Below are positions 17,553-26,054 of a stretch of DNA of 64,000 nt, piece after piece. The stretch spans positions 62,001 through 126,000 of the forward strand of contig NZ_FMTY01000004.1 in the NCBI RefSeq assembly GCF_900100625.1, written 5' to 3'. Below the pieces are notes generated by a model, which saw only the letters and a list, made by a program, of their open reading frames with translations, had not been told where the DNA came from and made no database searches. The position numbers were made by a program, and so were the translations under genes. Source of the stretch: Flavobacterium saliperosum (GTDB lineage Bacteria > Bacteroidota > Bacteroidia > Flavobacteriales > Flavobacteriaceae). Within the stretch, counting starts at the first letter, position 1. The number at the start of each line of letters is the position of its first letter.

Positions 17553-20114
17553 TTGAAAAAGAATTCACCAAAAATAGCACTATTATTTGTATTGGGTGCA
17601 ATAATCTATTCCTGTTCCCTTGTAAAAAGAGTTCCGGAAGGCAAGCATCTTTTAACTAAAACCGAAATTTTAGTTAACGACAAAAAAATAAATGACGAAA
17701 TTGTTGTCAATCAGCAATATCAAAAACCTAACAGTCATCTTGCGCTGGGTTTTCCGCTGCGATTACAGATGTACAATCTGGCCCGTAAAAATCCGGATTC
17801 CTCCTATCGTGCTTGGCTGGACAGAAAACCCAATCGCCATAAAAAGCTAACGGCTTTGTTATCAGAGAAACAGGTGGATCGCCTTGGAAAATCGTTTTTC
17901 GTTTCCGGAATCAGTAATTTTCTTAAAAAAAACGGGGAACCGCCCGTGATTATTGATGAAAAAAGAACACAAAAAACCAAAAACCGCTTTCTTAACTATT
18001 ATTTCAACAAAGGGTATTTCAAAACAAAAGTCGATTATAAAATCGACACCTTAAAAAGCAAACGCGGCCACATTACCTACACCATCGTAACCGGAAAACC
18101 GTATCTGATTGACAGTATTTCCTCTGAAGTGGAAACCCCCGCTTTGGATTCCCTGTTCCAGAAAATAAAAGGGGCGTCGTTAATCAAAACCGGAAAACAG
18201 TACGACACCAAAGATTTTGCCGACGAAAGAAAACGAATTTCCACCTATTTCAGAAACAATGGAGCCTACCGCTTTCAGGAAACCAACATCTCGTACAATA
18301 TAGATACCCTAAAGACGGACTACAAAGCCAACGTGAACATACTTATAGACAATCAAACCGTTAAAAAAGGGGATTCCTTACTTCAGGTTCCGTTCAAATT
18401 ATACAAAATCAGCGAAGTAAACATTTTTACGGACAACACGGCCAGCCGCAACAAACTCAAAATTGCCGACAGTGTTTCCTATAAGAATTTCAACATTTAC
18501 AGTTCCGACAAATTAGCCTATCGTCCAAAAGCGCTGACCGATGCCATTTTCATCACCAAAGGGAGTACCTTCAGCGACACAAGACGTCTGTTAACCTCAC
18601 GGGCGCTGAGTAACCTTAGGGTTTTCAGCTATCCGTCGATTGAATATGTGGAAGATGCGAAAGACTCCACCGGAACGTCGCTGATTACCAACATCTTTTT
18701 AAGCCCGAGAAAAAAATACAGCTGGATCCCCTCCGTGGATTTCATGCACTCCAATATTCAGGATTTCGGAATTTCCGCCAACATGACGTTTACCTGGAGA
18801 AACATCTTCCGAGGGGCGGAAATTCTGGATATTTCCACAAGAGGCAATATCGGCTCCTCAAAAGACATGGCGAATCCGAATGATGTTTTCTTTAACGTTT
18901 CCGAATATGGAGCCGACGTAAAACTAACCATTCCCAGAATTTTATTTCCTTTTAAAACGGAACGCATCATTCCCAAAATGATGTTCCCTACCACCATTAC
19001 CAGTTTTGGTTTTACCCGACAGCGCAATATCGGTTTGGACAAGGAGAATTTGACCGGAATTATCAATTACAACTGGCAACCCAAAAAAACCAACAGTGCG
19101 CGTTTGGATCTCCTAAACATCCAATACGTTCGCAACATCAATCCGTACAATTATTTTAATGTGTACCGTTCGTCCTATTCAACCCTAAACGAATTTGCGC
19201 AGGATTTCAACACCAATGCCGCCAATCTGGATCCGAACGGAAATCTGACCATCCTGGAAGGGGGTGCCGACAATTTCATTAACGACGTTTTACAGGGAAA
19301 CACTGCATTAAACGCCGATGATGCGGTATACAAAAACATCCGAAGCATTAACGAACGAAAGAAAAGACTAACAGAAAACAATTTGATTTTCGCCTCCAAT
19401 TTTACCTTTACAAAATCCACAAAGACCGATCTTCTGGACAATACGTTCAGTATTTTCAAAACAAAAATAGAGTCGGCCGGAAACTTACTGAACCTGTTAT
19501 ACAATGTAAACAAGGAACCGTTGAATGAGAACGGCAAAAAAACCTTTATGAATGTTGAATATTCCCAATACGTAAAAACAGAATTCGACATCATTAAACA
19601 TTGGGATTTGGGAAGACGAAACGTTTTTGCCACAAGAGGGTTCTTCGGAATTGCGATTCCTTACGGGAATTCAGACAACATCCCGTTTTCCAGAAGTTAT
19701 TTTGGCGGAGGATCGAATGACAACAGAGCCTGGCAATCGTATGGATTGGGACCGGGGCGCAGTGGTGGCATCAACGACTTCAATGAAGCCAACATGAAAA
19801 TTGCCCTGAGTGCCGAATACCGCTTAAACCTTTTCGGAAAATGGAATGCCGCACTTTTCGCCGATGCCGGAAACATCTGGAACGTTTATGACAATGTTGA
19901 AGACGAAGATTACACCTTCAACGGTTTAAAATCACTTAAGGATTTAGCACTGGGAACCGGAATAGGAATCCGTTACGATTTCAGCTTCTTCATCGGGCGT
20001 CTGGATTTAGGATTCAAAACCTACAACCCGGCCAAACCGGAAAGCGAACGTTGGTTTAAAGACGTGCGCTTCGACAAGTCGGTTATAAATATTGGAATTA
20101 ATTATCCGTTCTAA
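17553..20114 (+). CDS. tamL: TamL: BamA/TamA-family outer-membrane assembly lipoprotein
   Basis: An Omp85-family protein of 853 residues. The start is a TTG at 17553: it gives KKNSPKIALL, a hydrophobic stretch and a lipobox IIYSC (Cys21). The longer open frame upstream overlaps the divergent trmH gene and its promoter, so I rejected it. POTRA-like segments occupy about residues 30-440 (EVNIFTDNTASRNKLKI, then TRRLLTSRALSNLRVFSYP). The rest is the 16-strand barrel with a C-terminal SVINIGINYPF and a GGSNDNRAW-x-GLGPGR loop typical of Omp85. In Bacteroidota the TamA counterpart is a lipoprotein working with TamB. TamB is not in this window. Confidence 0.88.
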   Translation: MKKNSPKIALLFVLGAIIYSCSLVKRVPEGKHLLTKTEILVNDKKINDEIVVNQQYQKPNSHLALGFPLRLQMYNLARKNPDSSYRAWLDRKPNRHKKLTALLSEKQVDRLGKSFFVSGISNFLKKNGEPPVIIDEKRTQKTKNRFLNYYFNKGYFKTKVDYKIDTLKSKRGHITYTIVTGKPYLIDSISSEVETPALDSLFQKIKGASLIKTGKQYDTKDFADERKRISTYFRNNGAYRFQETNISYNIDTLKTDYKANVNILIDNQTVKKGDSLLQVPFKLYKISEVNIFTDNTASRNKLKIADSVSYKNFNIYSSDKLAYRPKALTDAIFITKGSTFSDTRRLLTSRALSNLRVFSYPSIEYVEDAKDSTGTSLITNIFLSPRKKYSWIPSVDFMHSNIQDFGISANMTFTWRNIFRGAEILDISTRGNIGSSKDMANPNDVFFNVSEYGADVKLTIPRILFPFKTERIIPKMMFPTTITSFGFTRQRNIGLDKENLTGIINYNWQPKKTNSARLDLLNIQYVRNINPYNYFNVYRSSYSTLNEFAQDFNTNAANLDPNGNLTILEGGADNFINDVLQGNTALNADDAVYKNIRSINERKKRLTENNLIFASNFTFTKSTKTDLLDNTFSIFKTKIESAGNLLNLLYNVNKEPLNENGKKTFMNVEYSQYVKTEFDIIKHWDLGRRNVFATRGFFGIAIPYGNSDNIPFSRSYFGGGSNDNRAWQSYGLGPGRSGGINDFNEANMKIALSAEYRLNLFGKWNAALFADAGNIWNVYDNVEDEDYTFNGLKSLKDLALGTGIGIRYDFSFFIGRLDLGFKTYNPAKPESERWFKDVRFDKSVINIGINYPF

Positions 20115-20127
20115 GTATAGAAATTAT

Positions 20128-20135
20128 TATTTTTG
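20128..20135 (+). promoter_or_regulatory. Minus-7 element of the fbaA promoter
   Basis: TATTTTTG lies 25 bp before the fbaA ATG and matches TAnnTTTG. The upstream TTG box falls in the end of tamL and is not clear. Confidence 0.55.
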
Positions 20136-20160
20136 TCAACTGTAATAAAAACACAACACC

Positions 20161-21228
20161 ATGGCTCACAATATTAAACCCGGAGTAGCTACCGGGGATC
20201 AGGTTCAGGAAATTTTCAACTATGCGAAGGAAAAAGGGTTTGCTTTACCTGCTGTAAATGTAACGGGATCTAGTACCATCAATGGCGTTATGGAAACTGC
20301 CGCTAAGTTAAATGCACCGGTTATCATACAGTTTTCTAACGGCGGAGCCTCATTTAATGCAGGAAAAGGTCTTTCGAACGAAGGACAAAAATCGGCCATA
20401 TTAGGAGCGGTTGCAGGAGCTAAACACATCCATACTTTAGCGGAAGCTTACGGTGCCACCGTAATTCTTCATACCGACCATTGTGCAAAAAACTTATTAC
20501 CCTGGATTGACGGATTATTGGATGCCAGTGAAGCACATTTCAAACAAACCGGAAAACCATTATACAGTTCGCACATGATTGACCTTTCGGAAGAACCGAT
20601 TGAGGAAAATCTTGAAATCTCTAAAAAATATTTAGAGCGTATGAGTAAAATGGGAATGACGTTGGAAATCGAATTGGGAATCACCGGTGGTGAAGAAGAT
20701 GGCGTGGACAATTCCGATGTGGACAGTTCAAAATTATACACCCAACCCGATGAAGTAGCGTATGCGTATGAGGAATTGATGAAAATCAGTCCGCGTTTCA
20801 CCATTGCCGCTTCTTTTGGAAACGTACACGGCGTTTACAAACCGGGGAATGTGAAATTGACTCCGAAAATCCTGAAAAACTCTCAGGAGTATGTGCAGCA
20901 GAAATTCAACACGGGACATAATCCGGTTGATTTCGTATTCCACGGAGGTTCGGGCTCTTCTTTGGAAGAAATCAGAGAAGCGATTTCCTACGGGGTAATC
21001 AAAATGAATATTGATACCGATTTACAGTTTGCGTTTACCGAAGGGGTTCGCGACTATATTGCCGATAAAATGGATTATCTGAAAACACAAATCGGAAATC
21101 CCGAAGGAGAAGATGTGCCAAACAAGAAACACTACGATCCGAGAAAATGGATGCGTGAAGGCGAATTAACATTCAACAAACGATTAGAGCAGGCTTTCGC
21201 CGATTTAAATAACGTTAATACACTTTAA
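20161..21228 (+). CDS. fbaA: Fructose-bisphosphate aldolase, class II
   Basis: This zinc-dependent glycolytic and gluconeogenic enzyme splits fructose-1,6-bisphosphate. The 355-residue length fits the class IIA (E. coli FbaA) type. Visible motifs are ILHTDHCAKN with zinc His and catalytic Asp, EIELGITGGEEDGVDN, ASFGNVHGVYKPGNV with a zinc His, FHGGSGSS and IKMNIDTDLQ. It has its own minus-7 element. accD follows after a 130-bp repeat-like spacer. Confidence 0.97.
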   Translation: MAHNIKPGVATGDQVQEIFNYAKEKGFALPAVNVTGSSTINGVMETAAKLNAPVIIQFSNGGASFNAGKGLSNEGQKSAILGAVAGAKHIHTLAEAYGATVILHTDHCAKNLLPWIDGLLDASEAHFKQTGKPLYSSHMIDLSEEPIEENLEISKKYLERMSKMGMTLEIELGITGGEEDGVDNSDVDSSKLYTQPDEVAYAYEELMKISPRFTIAASFGNVHGVYKPGNVKLTPKILKNSQEYVQQKFNTGHNPVDFVFHGGSGSSLEEIREAISYGVIKMNIDTDLQFAFTEGVRDYIADKMDYLKTQIGNPEGEDVPNKKHYDPRKWMREGELTFNKRLEQAFADLNNVNTL

Positions 21229-21358
21229 TTAGAAGTTAGAAATTAGAAATTAGAAATCAGAAATTAGGTATCAGAAGTTAGAAATTGTCTAAATCCCTGA
21301 TATTTCATTCTAAAACTCTAATTCACAATTCTAAATTCATAATTCTAAATTTAAAATT
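21229..21358 (+). repeat. ATTAGAA-type degenerate repeat with partly inverted halves
   Basis: The left half (21234-21288) holds many TTAGAAAT/TTAGAAGT words. The right half (about 21305-21358) holds their complements, such as ATTCTAAAAC and ATTCTAAATT. The RNA could fold into a long imperfect stem just ahead of accD. Similar but shorter spacers occur at 7834-7949, 11740-11819 and 22871-22923. Confidence 0.6.
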
Positions 21359-22213
21359 ATGGCTTGGTTTAAAAGAACAGAAAAAGGAATTCAAACCGCA
21401 ACTGAAGATAAAAAAGACGTTCCAAAAGGACTTTGGTACAAATCGCCAACAGGAAAGATTGTTGATGCAGAAGAATTGGCAAAAAATCTTTGGGTCAGCC
21501 CGGAAGACGGATTTCACGTTCGTATCGGAAGTCGCGAATATTTTGAAATATTGTTTGACAACAACGAGTTTACGGAATTGGATGCCAACATTACCTCCAA
21601 AGACACGCTTGGTTTCGTAGACACCAAAAAATACAGCGAACGCTTGAAAGATGCGATGGACAAAACCAAACTGAAAGACGCTGTACGAACAGGAGTTGGA
21701 AAATCCAAAGGTAAAGATTTGGTAGTTTGTTGTATGGATTTCGCTTTCATTGGCGGTTCCATGGGCGCTGTAGTGGGAGAAAAAATCGCACGAGGCATCG
21801 ATCATTCCATTAAAAACAAAATTCCGTTTCTGATGATTTCAAAATCGGGAGGTGCACGTATGATGGAAGCGGCTTACTCGTTAATGCAGTTGGCAAAAAC
21901 TTCAGCAAAACTGGCACAGTTAGCTGATGCGGGAATTCCGTACATTTCCCTGTGTACCGATCCTACCACCGGAGGTACTACCGCTTCGTATGCCATGTTG
22001 GGCGACATCAACATCGCGGAACCGGGTGCACTGATTGGATTTGCCGGACCACGTGTGGTAAAAGACACGACCGGTAAAGATTTACCCGAAGGTTTTCAAA
22101 CGGCCGAATTCGTATTGGAACACGGCTTCTTAGATTTCATCACCCCGAGAAAAGAGTTGAAAGACAAGGTGAATTTGTACATTGACCTGATTCAGAATCA
22201 ACCGATTCGATAA
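21359..22213 (+). CDS. accD: Acetyl-CoA carboxylase carboxyltransferase beta subunit, lacking zinc-ribbon cysteines
   Basis: This is the beta subunit of the carboxyltransferase that makes malonyl-CoA for fatty acid synthesis. It has 284 residues. The crotonase-like core is intact: [53 protein letters not shown] and GFAGPRV. The N-terminal zinc ribbon normally has two CxxC pairs. Here the aligned positions are Ser29, Gly32, Ser47 and Asp50 ([10 protein letters not shown] and [11 protein letters not shown]), so zinc cannot bind in the usual way. The flanking sequence is otherwise well kept. I believe this loss is shared by flavobacteria, but could not check. accA is not nearby. Confidence 0.95.
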   Translation: MAWFKRTEKGIQTATEDKKDVPKGLWYKSPTGKIVDAEELAKNLWVSPEDGFHVRIGSREYFEILFDNNEFTELDANITSKDTLGFVDTKKYSERLKDAMDKTKLKDAVRTGVGKSKGKDLVVCCMDFAFIGGSMGAVVGEKIARGIDHSIKNKIPFLMISKSGGARMMEAAYSLMQLAKTSAKLAQLADAGIPYISLCTDPTTGGTTASYAMLGDINIAEPGALIGFAGPRVVKDTTGKDLPEGFQTAEFVLEHGFLDFITPRKELKDKVNLYIDLIQNQPIR

Positions 22214-22216
22214 AAT

Positions 22217-22247
22217 AAAAAATCCCGGGAAGTTCTCGGGATTTTTT
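22217..22247 (+). terminator. Terminator after accD
   Basis: AAAAAATCCCG and CGGGATTTTTT form a hairpin ending in six T, starting 4 bp after the accD stop. It is strong and Rho-independent. Confidence 0.88.
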
Positions 22248-22270
22248 ATTTTTACAGGAAATCATTTAAA

Positions 22271-22870
22271 ATGAGAAACCTTTTTTTATTTACACTTCTG
22301 TTCTCTGTCTTGAGTTGTTCTAAGAAAGAAACTTCTAAAGAGGAATTGGTGCCTTATATTATATCGATTGATGAGAAAAAAAATCCAGTTAACCGATTAT
22401 CAAACTCCATCACTTATGGACTAAATAATTTCATAATTGATAATAAGGGAAACATATTCTATTTTGAACCTAATGAATCTGAAACTTATACTCATTTCCA
22501 ATTAATAAACGATACAATTCCTGAATTCATAAATTTACAACCTACGAATTTGATTCAAATCCCAGTTAATTCAATAGATGAGTTCGTTAAGTTGAATTTT
22601 AAAAAAGGCCAAAAAAACATTACTCATGTTTCTTCACAACTTGACACACTTAATTCAGTTGCTTTTTATAAATTAAAAGACGCTTTAAAAAAATACAGCT
22701 ATGAGTTAGACCGCGATTTTTACGGATTTAGAAGAACTCGTCAGGAAGAAGACACCGTTTTACATTACAAAAAAGAAAACAAGTATTATTCTTCCGAAGA
22801 TATTAAATGGGATAAGTCTAAAATAAAATTTACGAAAAATTATAATGAGATTTCTCCTTCGTCGAAATGA
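22271..22870 (+). CDS. Hypothetical lipoprotein, AT-rich
   Basis: I recognise no family. This 199-residue protein has a lipoprotein signal (FSVLSCSKK, Cys16). The mature part is rich in Asn, Lys, Tyr and Glu and ends in a polar tail. The DNA is visibly more AT-rich than accD and the neighbouring genes, with AAT and AAA preferred, which suggests recent arrival or weak selection. It follows the accD terminator. No promoter was found, but little space is available. It is convergent with the ABC permease. Confidence 0.7.
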   Translation: MRNLFLFTLLFSVLSCSKKETSKEELVPYIISIDEKKNPVNRLSNSITYGLNNFIIDNKGNIFYFEPNESETYTHFQLINDTIPEFINLQPTNLIQIPVNSIDEFVKLNFKKGQKNITHVSSQLDTLNSVAFYKLKDALKKYSYELDRDFYGFRRTRQEEDTVLHYKKENKYYSSEDIKWDKSKIKFTKNYNEISPSSK

Positions 22871-22923
22871 CAAAACAATTCGACTTCAAACTGAACACTA
22901 ATTACTGATTACTGTCAACTTTT
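22871..22923. repeat. Short degenerate ACTGATTACTG spacer
   Basis: This convergent spacer holds the words CTGAACACTAATTACTGATTA. It fits the class of drifting short repeats found in other spacers of this window. No clear terminator was seen. Confidence 0.4.
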
Positions 22924-24189
22924 TTACATCCCACTACGAATCGCCTCCACCGGATCCAGTTTAGACGCCGAAATAGCCGGTACAATGCCGGATATCAATC
23001 CGATAAAAGCCGCCAGGGACGTTCCGATAACCACATTCCAGAAACCGAGAATAAATTCGAAATCCAAGGCTTTGGACAACACCAAGGCAATTACCCAAAC
23101 CAACAACATCCCCACGATTCCTCCAATTACGGAAAGAATAACGGCTTCAAACAGGAACTGGAAAAGAATGAAACGGTTTTTGGCGCCCAGTGCTTTTTGA
23201 ATACCGATAAGGTTCGTGCGTTCTTTTACGGAAACGAACATGATATTCGCAATTCCGAAACCGCCTACCAATAATGAAAATCCGCTGATAATCCATCCTA
23301 CCAGATTCATTTGCCCCACGATACTGTCAATCATTTCGGTAAATCCGGAAAGCACGTTGATGAAGAAATTATCCGGATCGCTGGTTTTTAATCCTCTGAA
23401 ATTGCGCAGTTTATAGGTTAGCTCCCCTTTAAACTCCTCGATATCAGTCCCTTTTTCGGGTTTGAGCTGAATCACCGGAGTCAAAGCATCGTTATTGTCC
23501 CCGAAGATGCGTCGGAAATTATTGCTTGGAATATAAGCTCTTGTATCGTTACTTCCGAAAATGGATTCCCCTTGTTTCTTTAAAATCCCCACCACATCGT
23601 AACGTTGTCCGTACAAACGAACACTTTTCCCGATAGGATTCATATCCCCAAAAAGCGTGGCGGCCACTTCGCTTCCTAAAACGATTACACCCATACCACC
23701 GTTAGATTCGGCTTCCGAGAAAAAACGTCCTTCGGAAACCTTTACATCGTCGATCGTTTCAATTTCATTGGTAGAAGGCACGATTTCGATGGCGCTGGCG
23801 GTTTGCTTTTCGAATTTTATGTTTTCCCTTTTGGTGAAATAAGCAAAACAGCTCTTATCCAGATTGGTTAAGGAACGGCGCAAAAACAAATACTCATCGT
23901 AAGTCACGTTGGGAAACTGACCTATTTTCCAGTCGGGAACATCCGTAGGCCCGAACGAATACTTGAACAGGTAAATCGTATTTTTATCCAAGCCACTCAG
24001 GTCGCTTTTAATCTTACGGTCCATGGAATCCACCGCGGCCAATACCGCGATAATGGAAAAAATCCCGATGGTCACCCCCAACAACGAAAGTAACGTACGT
24101 AACTTGTTGTTTCGAAGCGCGCTCATGGCAAAACTCAGACTTTCCTTTATAAGTCGGACGTAAAGAAGGGTATTGTTATGTTGGCTCAT
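22924..24189 (-). CDS. ABC transporter permease, MacB/FtsX type
   Basis: The ATG at 24189 (MSQHNNTLLY) gives 421 residues; an upstream in-frame extension to 24249 lacks support. One helix near residues 30-52 (LLSLLGVTIGIFSIIAVLAAV) is followed by the large MacB periplasmic core domain, about 55-270. Three helices at the C-terminus (about 290-415) form the FtsX domain with the typical GIQKALGAKNRFILFQFL and LDPVEAIR end. The family moves substrates across the periplasm by mechanotransmission rather than through a channel. No ATPase or membrane-fusion gene is adjacent, and the substrate is unknown. Confidence 0.9.
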   Translation of the reverse strand: MSQHNNTLLYVRLIKESLSFAMSALRNNKLRTLLSLLGVTIGIFSIIAVLAAVDSMDRKIKSDLSGLDKNTIYLFKYSFGPTDVPDWKIGQFPNVTYDEYLFLRRSLTNLDKSCFAYFTKRENIKFEKQTASAIEIVPSTNEIETIDDVKVSEGRFFSEAESNGGMGVIVLGSEVAATLFGDMNPIGKSVRLYGQRYDVVGILKKQGESIFGSNDTRAYIPSNNFRRIFGDNNDALTPVIQLKPEKGTDIEEFKGELTYKLRNFRGLKTSDPDNFFINVLSGFTEMIDSIVGQMNLVGWIISGFSLLVGGFGIANIMFVSVKERTNLIGIQKALGAKNRFILFQFLFEAVILSVIGGIVGMLLVWVIALVLSKALDFEFILGFWNVVIGTSLAAFIGLISGIVPAISASKLDPVEAIRSGM

Positions 24190-24281
24190 GGAATCCTGAT
24201 TTTGATACCGCTTTAAAAAGCGATGCTTTATTGGTATGAAAAACAACAAAAATGTTACAGAAATTCAAGACAAATATCAAA

Positions 24282-24350
24282 CAGCCCTGATGGAAGCGGT
24301 ATCCTCGTAACGCAGTGAAGAGATAAAGCGTACAGCAGGAAAATGGCCGC
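24282..24350 (+). ncRNA. Structured intergenic element resembling the Flavo-1 RNA motif
   Basis: The sequence between the permease and purH reads GCCCTGATGGAAGCGGTATC, a loop region, then GAGATAAAGCGTACAGCAGG. I recall this layout (a GAAGCGG-ATCC half and a GATA-AGCG-AGCGGG half) from many flavobacterial intergenic regions and from the Flavo-1 RNA motif found by comparative genomics. Pairings seen are CCTG with CAGG (outer stem) and TATC-C-TC with GA-GATA (inner stem with one bulge). The strand is assumed from this pairing. Its function is unknown. It lies 123 bp before the purH start and would be outside the purH transcript if the promoter at 24419 is used. Confidence 0.5.
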
Positions 24351-24365
24351 CAAAAAACCGAACCT

Positions 24366-24381
24366 CCCGATAGCTATCGGG
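24366..24381. terminator. Perfect 16-bp palindrome CCCGATAGCTATCGGG
   Basis: This is a self-complementary 16-mer directly after the Flavo-1-like element, followed on the plus strand by GACGCTCC and then A-rich sequence. It may be the terminator of the structured RNA or a transcription factor site. No T-run follows on the plus strand. The minus strand has a short T-run beyond it. Confidence 0.45.
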
Positions 24382-24418
24382 ACGCTCCAAAAAAATATAA
24401 AAAACTATGTTATAATGT

Positions 24419-24450
24419 TTTGAATCTTAAGTGTACAATACCTACTTTTG
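24419..24450 (+). promoter_or_regulatory. Bacteroidota-type promoter of purH
   Basis: TTTG (24419-24422), a 20-bp spacer and TACTTTTG (24443-24450) match TTG-N17-23-TAnnTTTG exactly. The ATG is 23 bp further on, leaving a leader of about 15-20 nt. Confidence 0.82.
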
Positions 24451-24472
24451 CCCCTTTAAACACAACAACACA

Positions 24473-25999
24473 ATGAACACTGCAAAAACAATCAAATCAG
24501 CTTTAATTTCGGTATTTGACAAAGAAGGTTTAGAGCCTATCGTAAAAAAATTACATGAGCACAACGTAACGATTTATTCTACCGGCGGAACGGAAGAATT
24601 CATTAAAAGCTTCGGCATTCCGGTAGTGGCGGTAGAAGATGTCACTTCGTACCCATCCATCCTTGGCGGACGCGTAAAAACCCTACACCCGAAAATTTTT
24701 GGCGGTATCTTGAACCGTCAGGACCATGAAGGCGATGTGGCGCAAATGGAAGAATACCAGATTCCGCAGATTGATTTAGTGATTGTGGATTTATACCCGT
24801 TTGAAAAAACGGTAGCGTCCGGCGCAAGTGAAGCCGATATTATCGAGAAGATTGACATCGGTGGTATTTCGTTAATCCGTGCGGCGGCGAAAAACTTTAA
24901 AGATACGGTTATCGTGGCTTCGGTAAATGAATACGCATTATTCCTTGACATGATTACCAACGGAAACGGTGCCACGACTTTAGCGGAAAGAAAACTCTTG
25001 GCTACCAAAGCGTTCCACGTTTCTTCCCACTATGACGGCGCGATTTTCAACTACTTTAATACCGACGAAACCGTTTACAAAGCCAGTATTGCTGACGGTC
25101 AGGTTTTACGTTACGGGGAAAACCCGCACCAGAAAGGATTTTTCTTTGGCGAATTTGACAAAATGTTCCATAAAGTCCACGGAAAAGAGCTATCTTACAA
25201 CAACTTACTGGATGTAGATGCGGCGGTAAATTTGATGAACGAATTCAAAAACGACAATCCGACGTTTGCGATTTTAAAACACAACAACGCTTGCGGTTTG
25301 GCCACTAGAAACACAATGAAAGAAGCGTATGTGGACGCGCTTGCAGGTGACCCGACTTCGGCTTTCGGAGGTGTTTTGATTGCAAACGGCAACATCGATT
25401 TGGCCACAGCCAATGAAATCAACCACTTGTTCTGCGAAGTAGTAATTGCGCCAAGTTATGATGCGGATGCCCTTGCGGTTTTGGAAGAAAAGAAAAACAG
25501 AATCATCCTGATCCAGAATGAGGTGGAATTACCTACAAAGCAAGTGAGAACTTGTCTTAACGGTTTGTTAATTCAGGATAAAGACAATATTACAGACAAT
25601 AAAGCGCTTTTAAAAACCGTTACAGTAACGTCACCTTCAGAACAGGAAGTGAATGATTTGCTGTTTGCTTCCAAAATCTGTAAACACACCAAATCCAATA
25701 CGATTGTTTTTGCTAAAAACGGTCAGTTATTGGCTTCCGGAACCGGACAGACCTCAAGAGTGGATGCGTTGCGTCACGCTGTTGAAAAAGCGAATTCCTT
25801 CGGATTTGATTTGAAGGGTGCGGTGATGGCGAGTGATGCGTTCTTCCCTTTCCCGGATTGTGTGGAATTGGCGAAAAACGCAGGAATTACAGCGGTGATC
25901 CAACCGGGTGGTTCGATAAAAGACGAATTGAGTATCAACTATTGCAACGAAAATAAAGTTTCGATGGTATTTACGGGAATTCGCCATTTTAAACATTAA
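24473..25999 (+). CDS. purH: Bifunctional AICAR transformylase/IMP cyclohydrolase
   Basis: PurH carries out the last two steps of purine synthesis to IMP. I chose the ATG at 24473 (MNTAKTIKSALISVFDK), giving 508 residues, because the promoter lies just upstream. The N-terminal cyclohydrolase (MGS-like) domain, about residues 1-190, shows IYSTGGTEEFIKS and GGRVKTLHPKIFGGIL. The C-terminal transformylase has the active KHNNACGLA (Lys-His pair) and DAFFPFPDCVELA, then GITAVIQPGGSIKDE. mreB follows 55 bp later with its own minus-7 box. Confidence 0.97.
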   Translation: MNTAKTIKSALISVFDKEGLEPIVKKLHEHNVTIYSTGGTEEFIKSFGIPVVAVEDVTSYPSILGGRVKTLHPKIFGGILNRQDHEGDVAQMEEYQIPQIDLVIVDLYPFEKTVASGASEADIIEKIDIGGISLIRAAAKNFKDTVIVASVNEYALFLDMITNGNGATTLAERKLLATKAFHVSSHYDGAIFNYFNTDETVYKASIADGQVLRYGENPHQKGFFFGEFDKMFHKVHGKELSYNNLLDVDAAVNLMNEFKNDNPTFAILKHNNACGLATRNTMKEAYVDALAGDPTSAFGGVLIANGNIDLATANEINHLFCEVVIAPSYDADALAVLEEKKNRIILIQNEVELPTKQVRTCLNGLLIQDKDNITDNKALLKTVTVTSPSEQEVNDLLFASKICKHTKSNTIVFAKNGQLLASGTGQTSRVDALRHAVEKANSFGFDLKGAVMASDAFFPFPDCVELAKNAGITAVIQPGGSIKDELSINYCNENKVSMVFTGIRHFKH

Positions 26000-26005
26000 T
26001 TTTAT

Positions 26006-26013
26006 TATTTTTG
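26006..26013 (+). promoter_or_regulatory. Minus-7 element of the mreB operon
   Basis: TATTTTTG, 41 bp before the mreB ATG at 26055, matches TAnnTTTG. The TTG box is not obvious because that stretch is purH coding sequence. Confidence 0.55.
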
Positions 26014-26054
26014 TAGGCTAAGTATTTATAAATAAATTTAACCCTCTTTTGAGT

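Noticed and set aside
21285..21805. Open frames on both strands over the start of accD
   Set aside because: They overlap the accD reading frame and the repeat spacer. Only the AccD frame shows conserved motifs.
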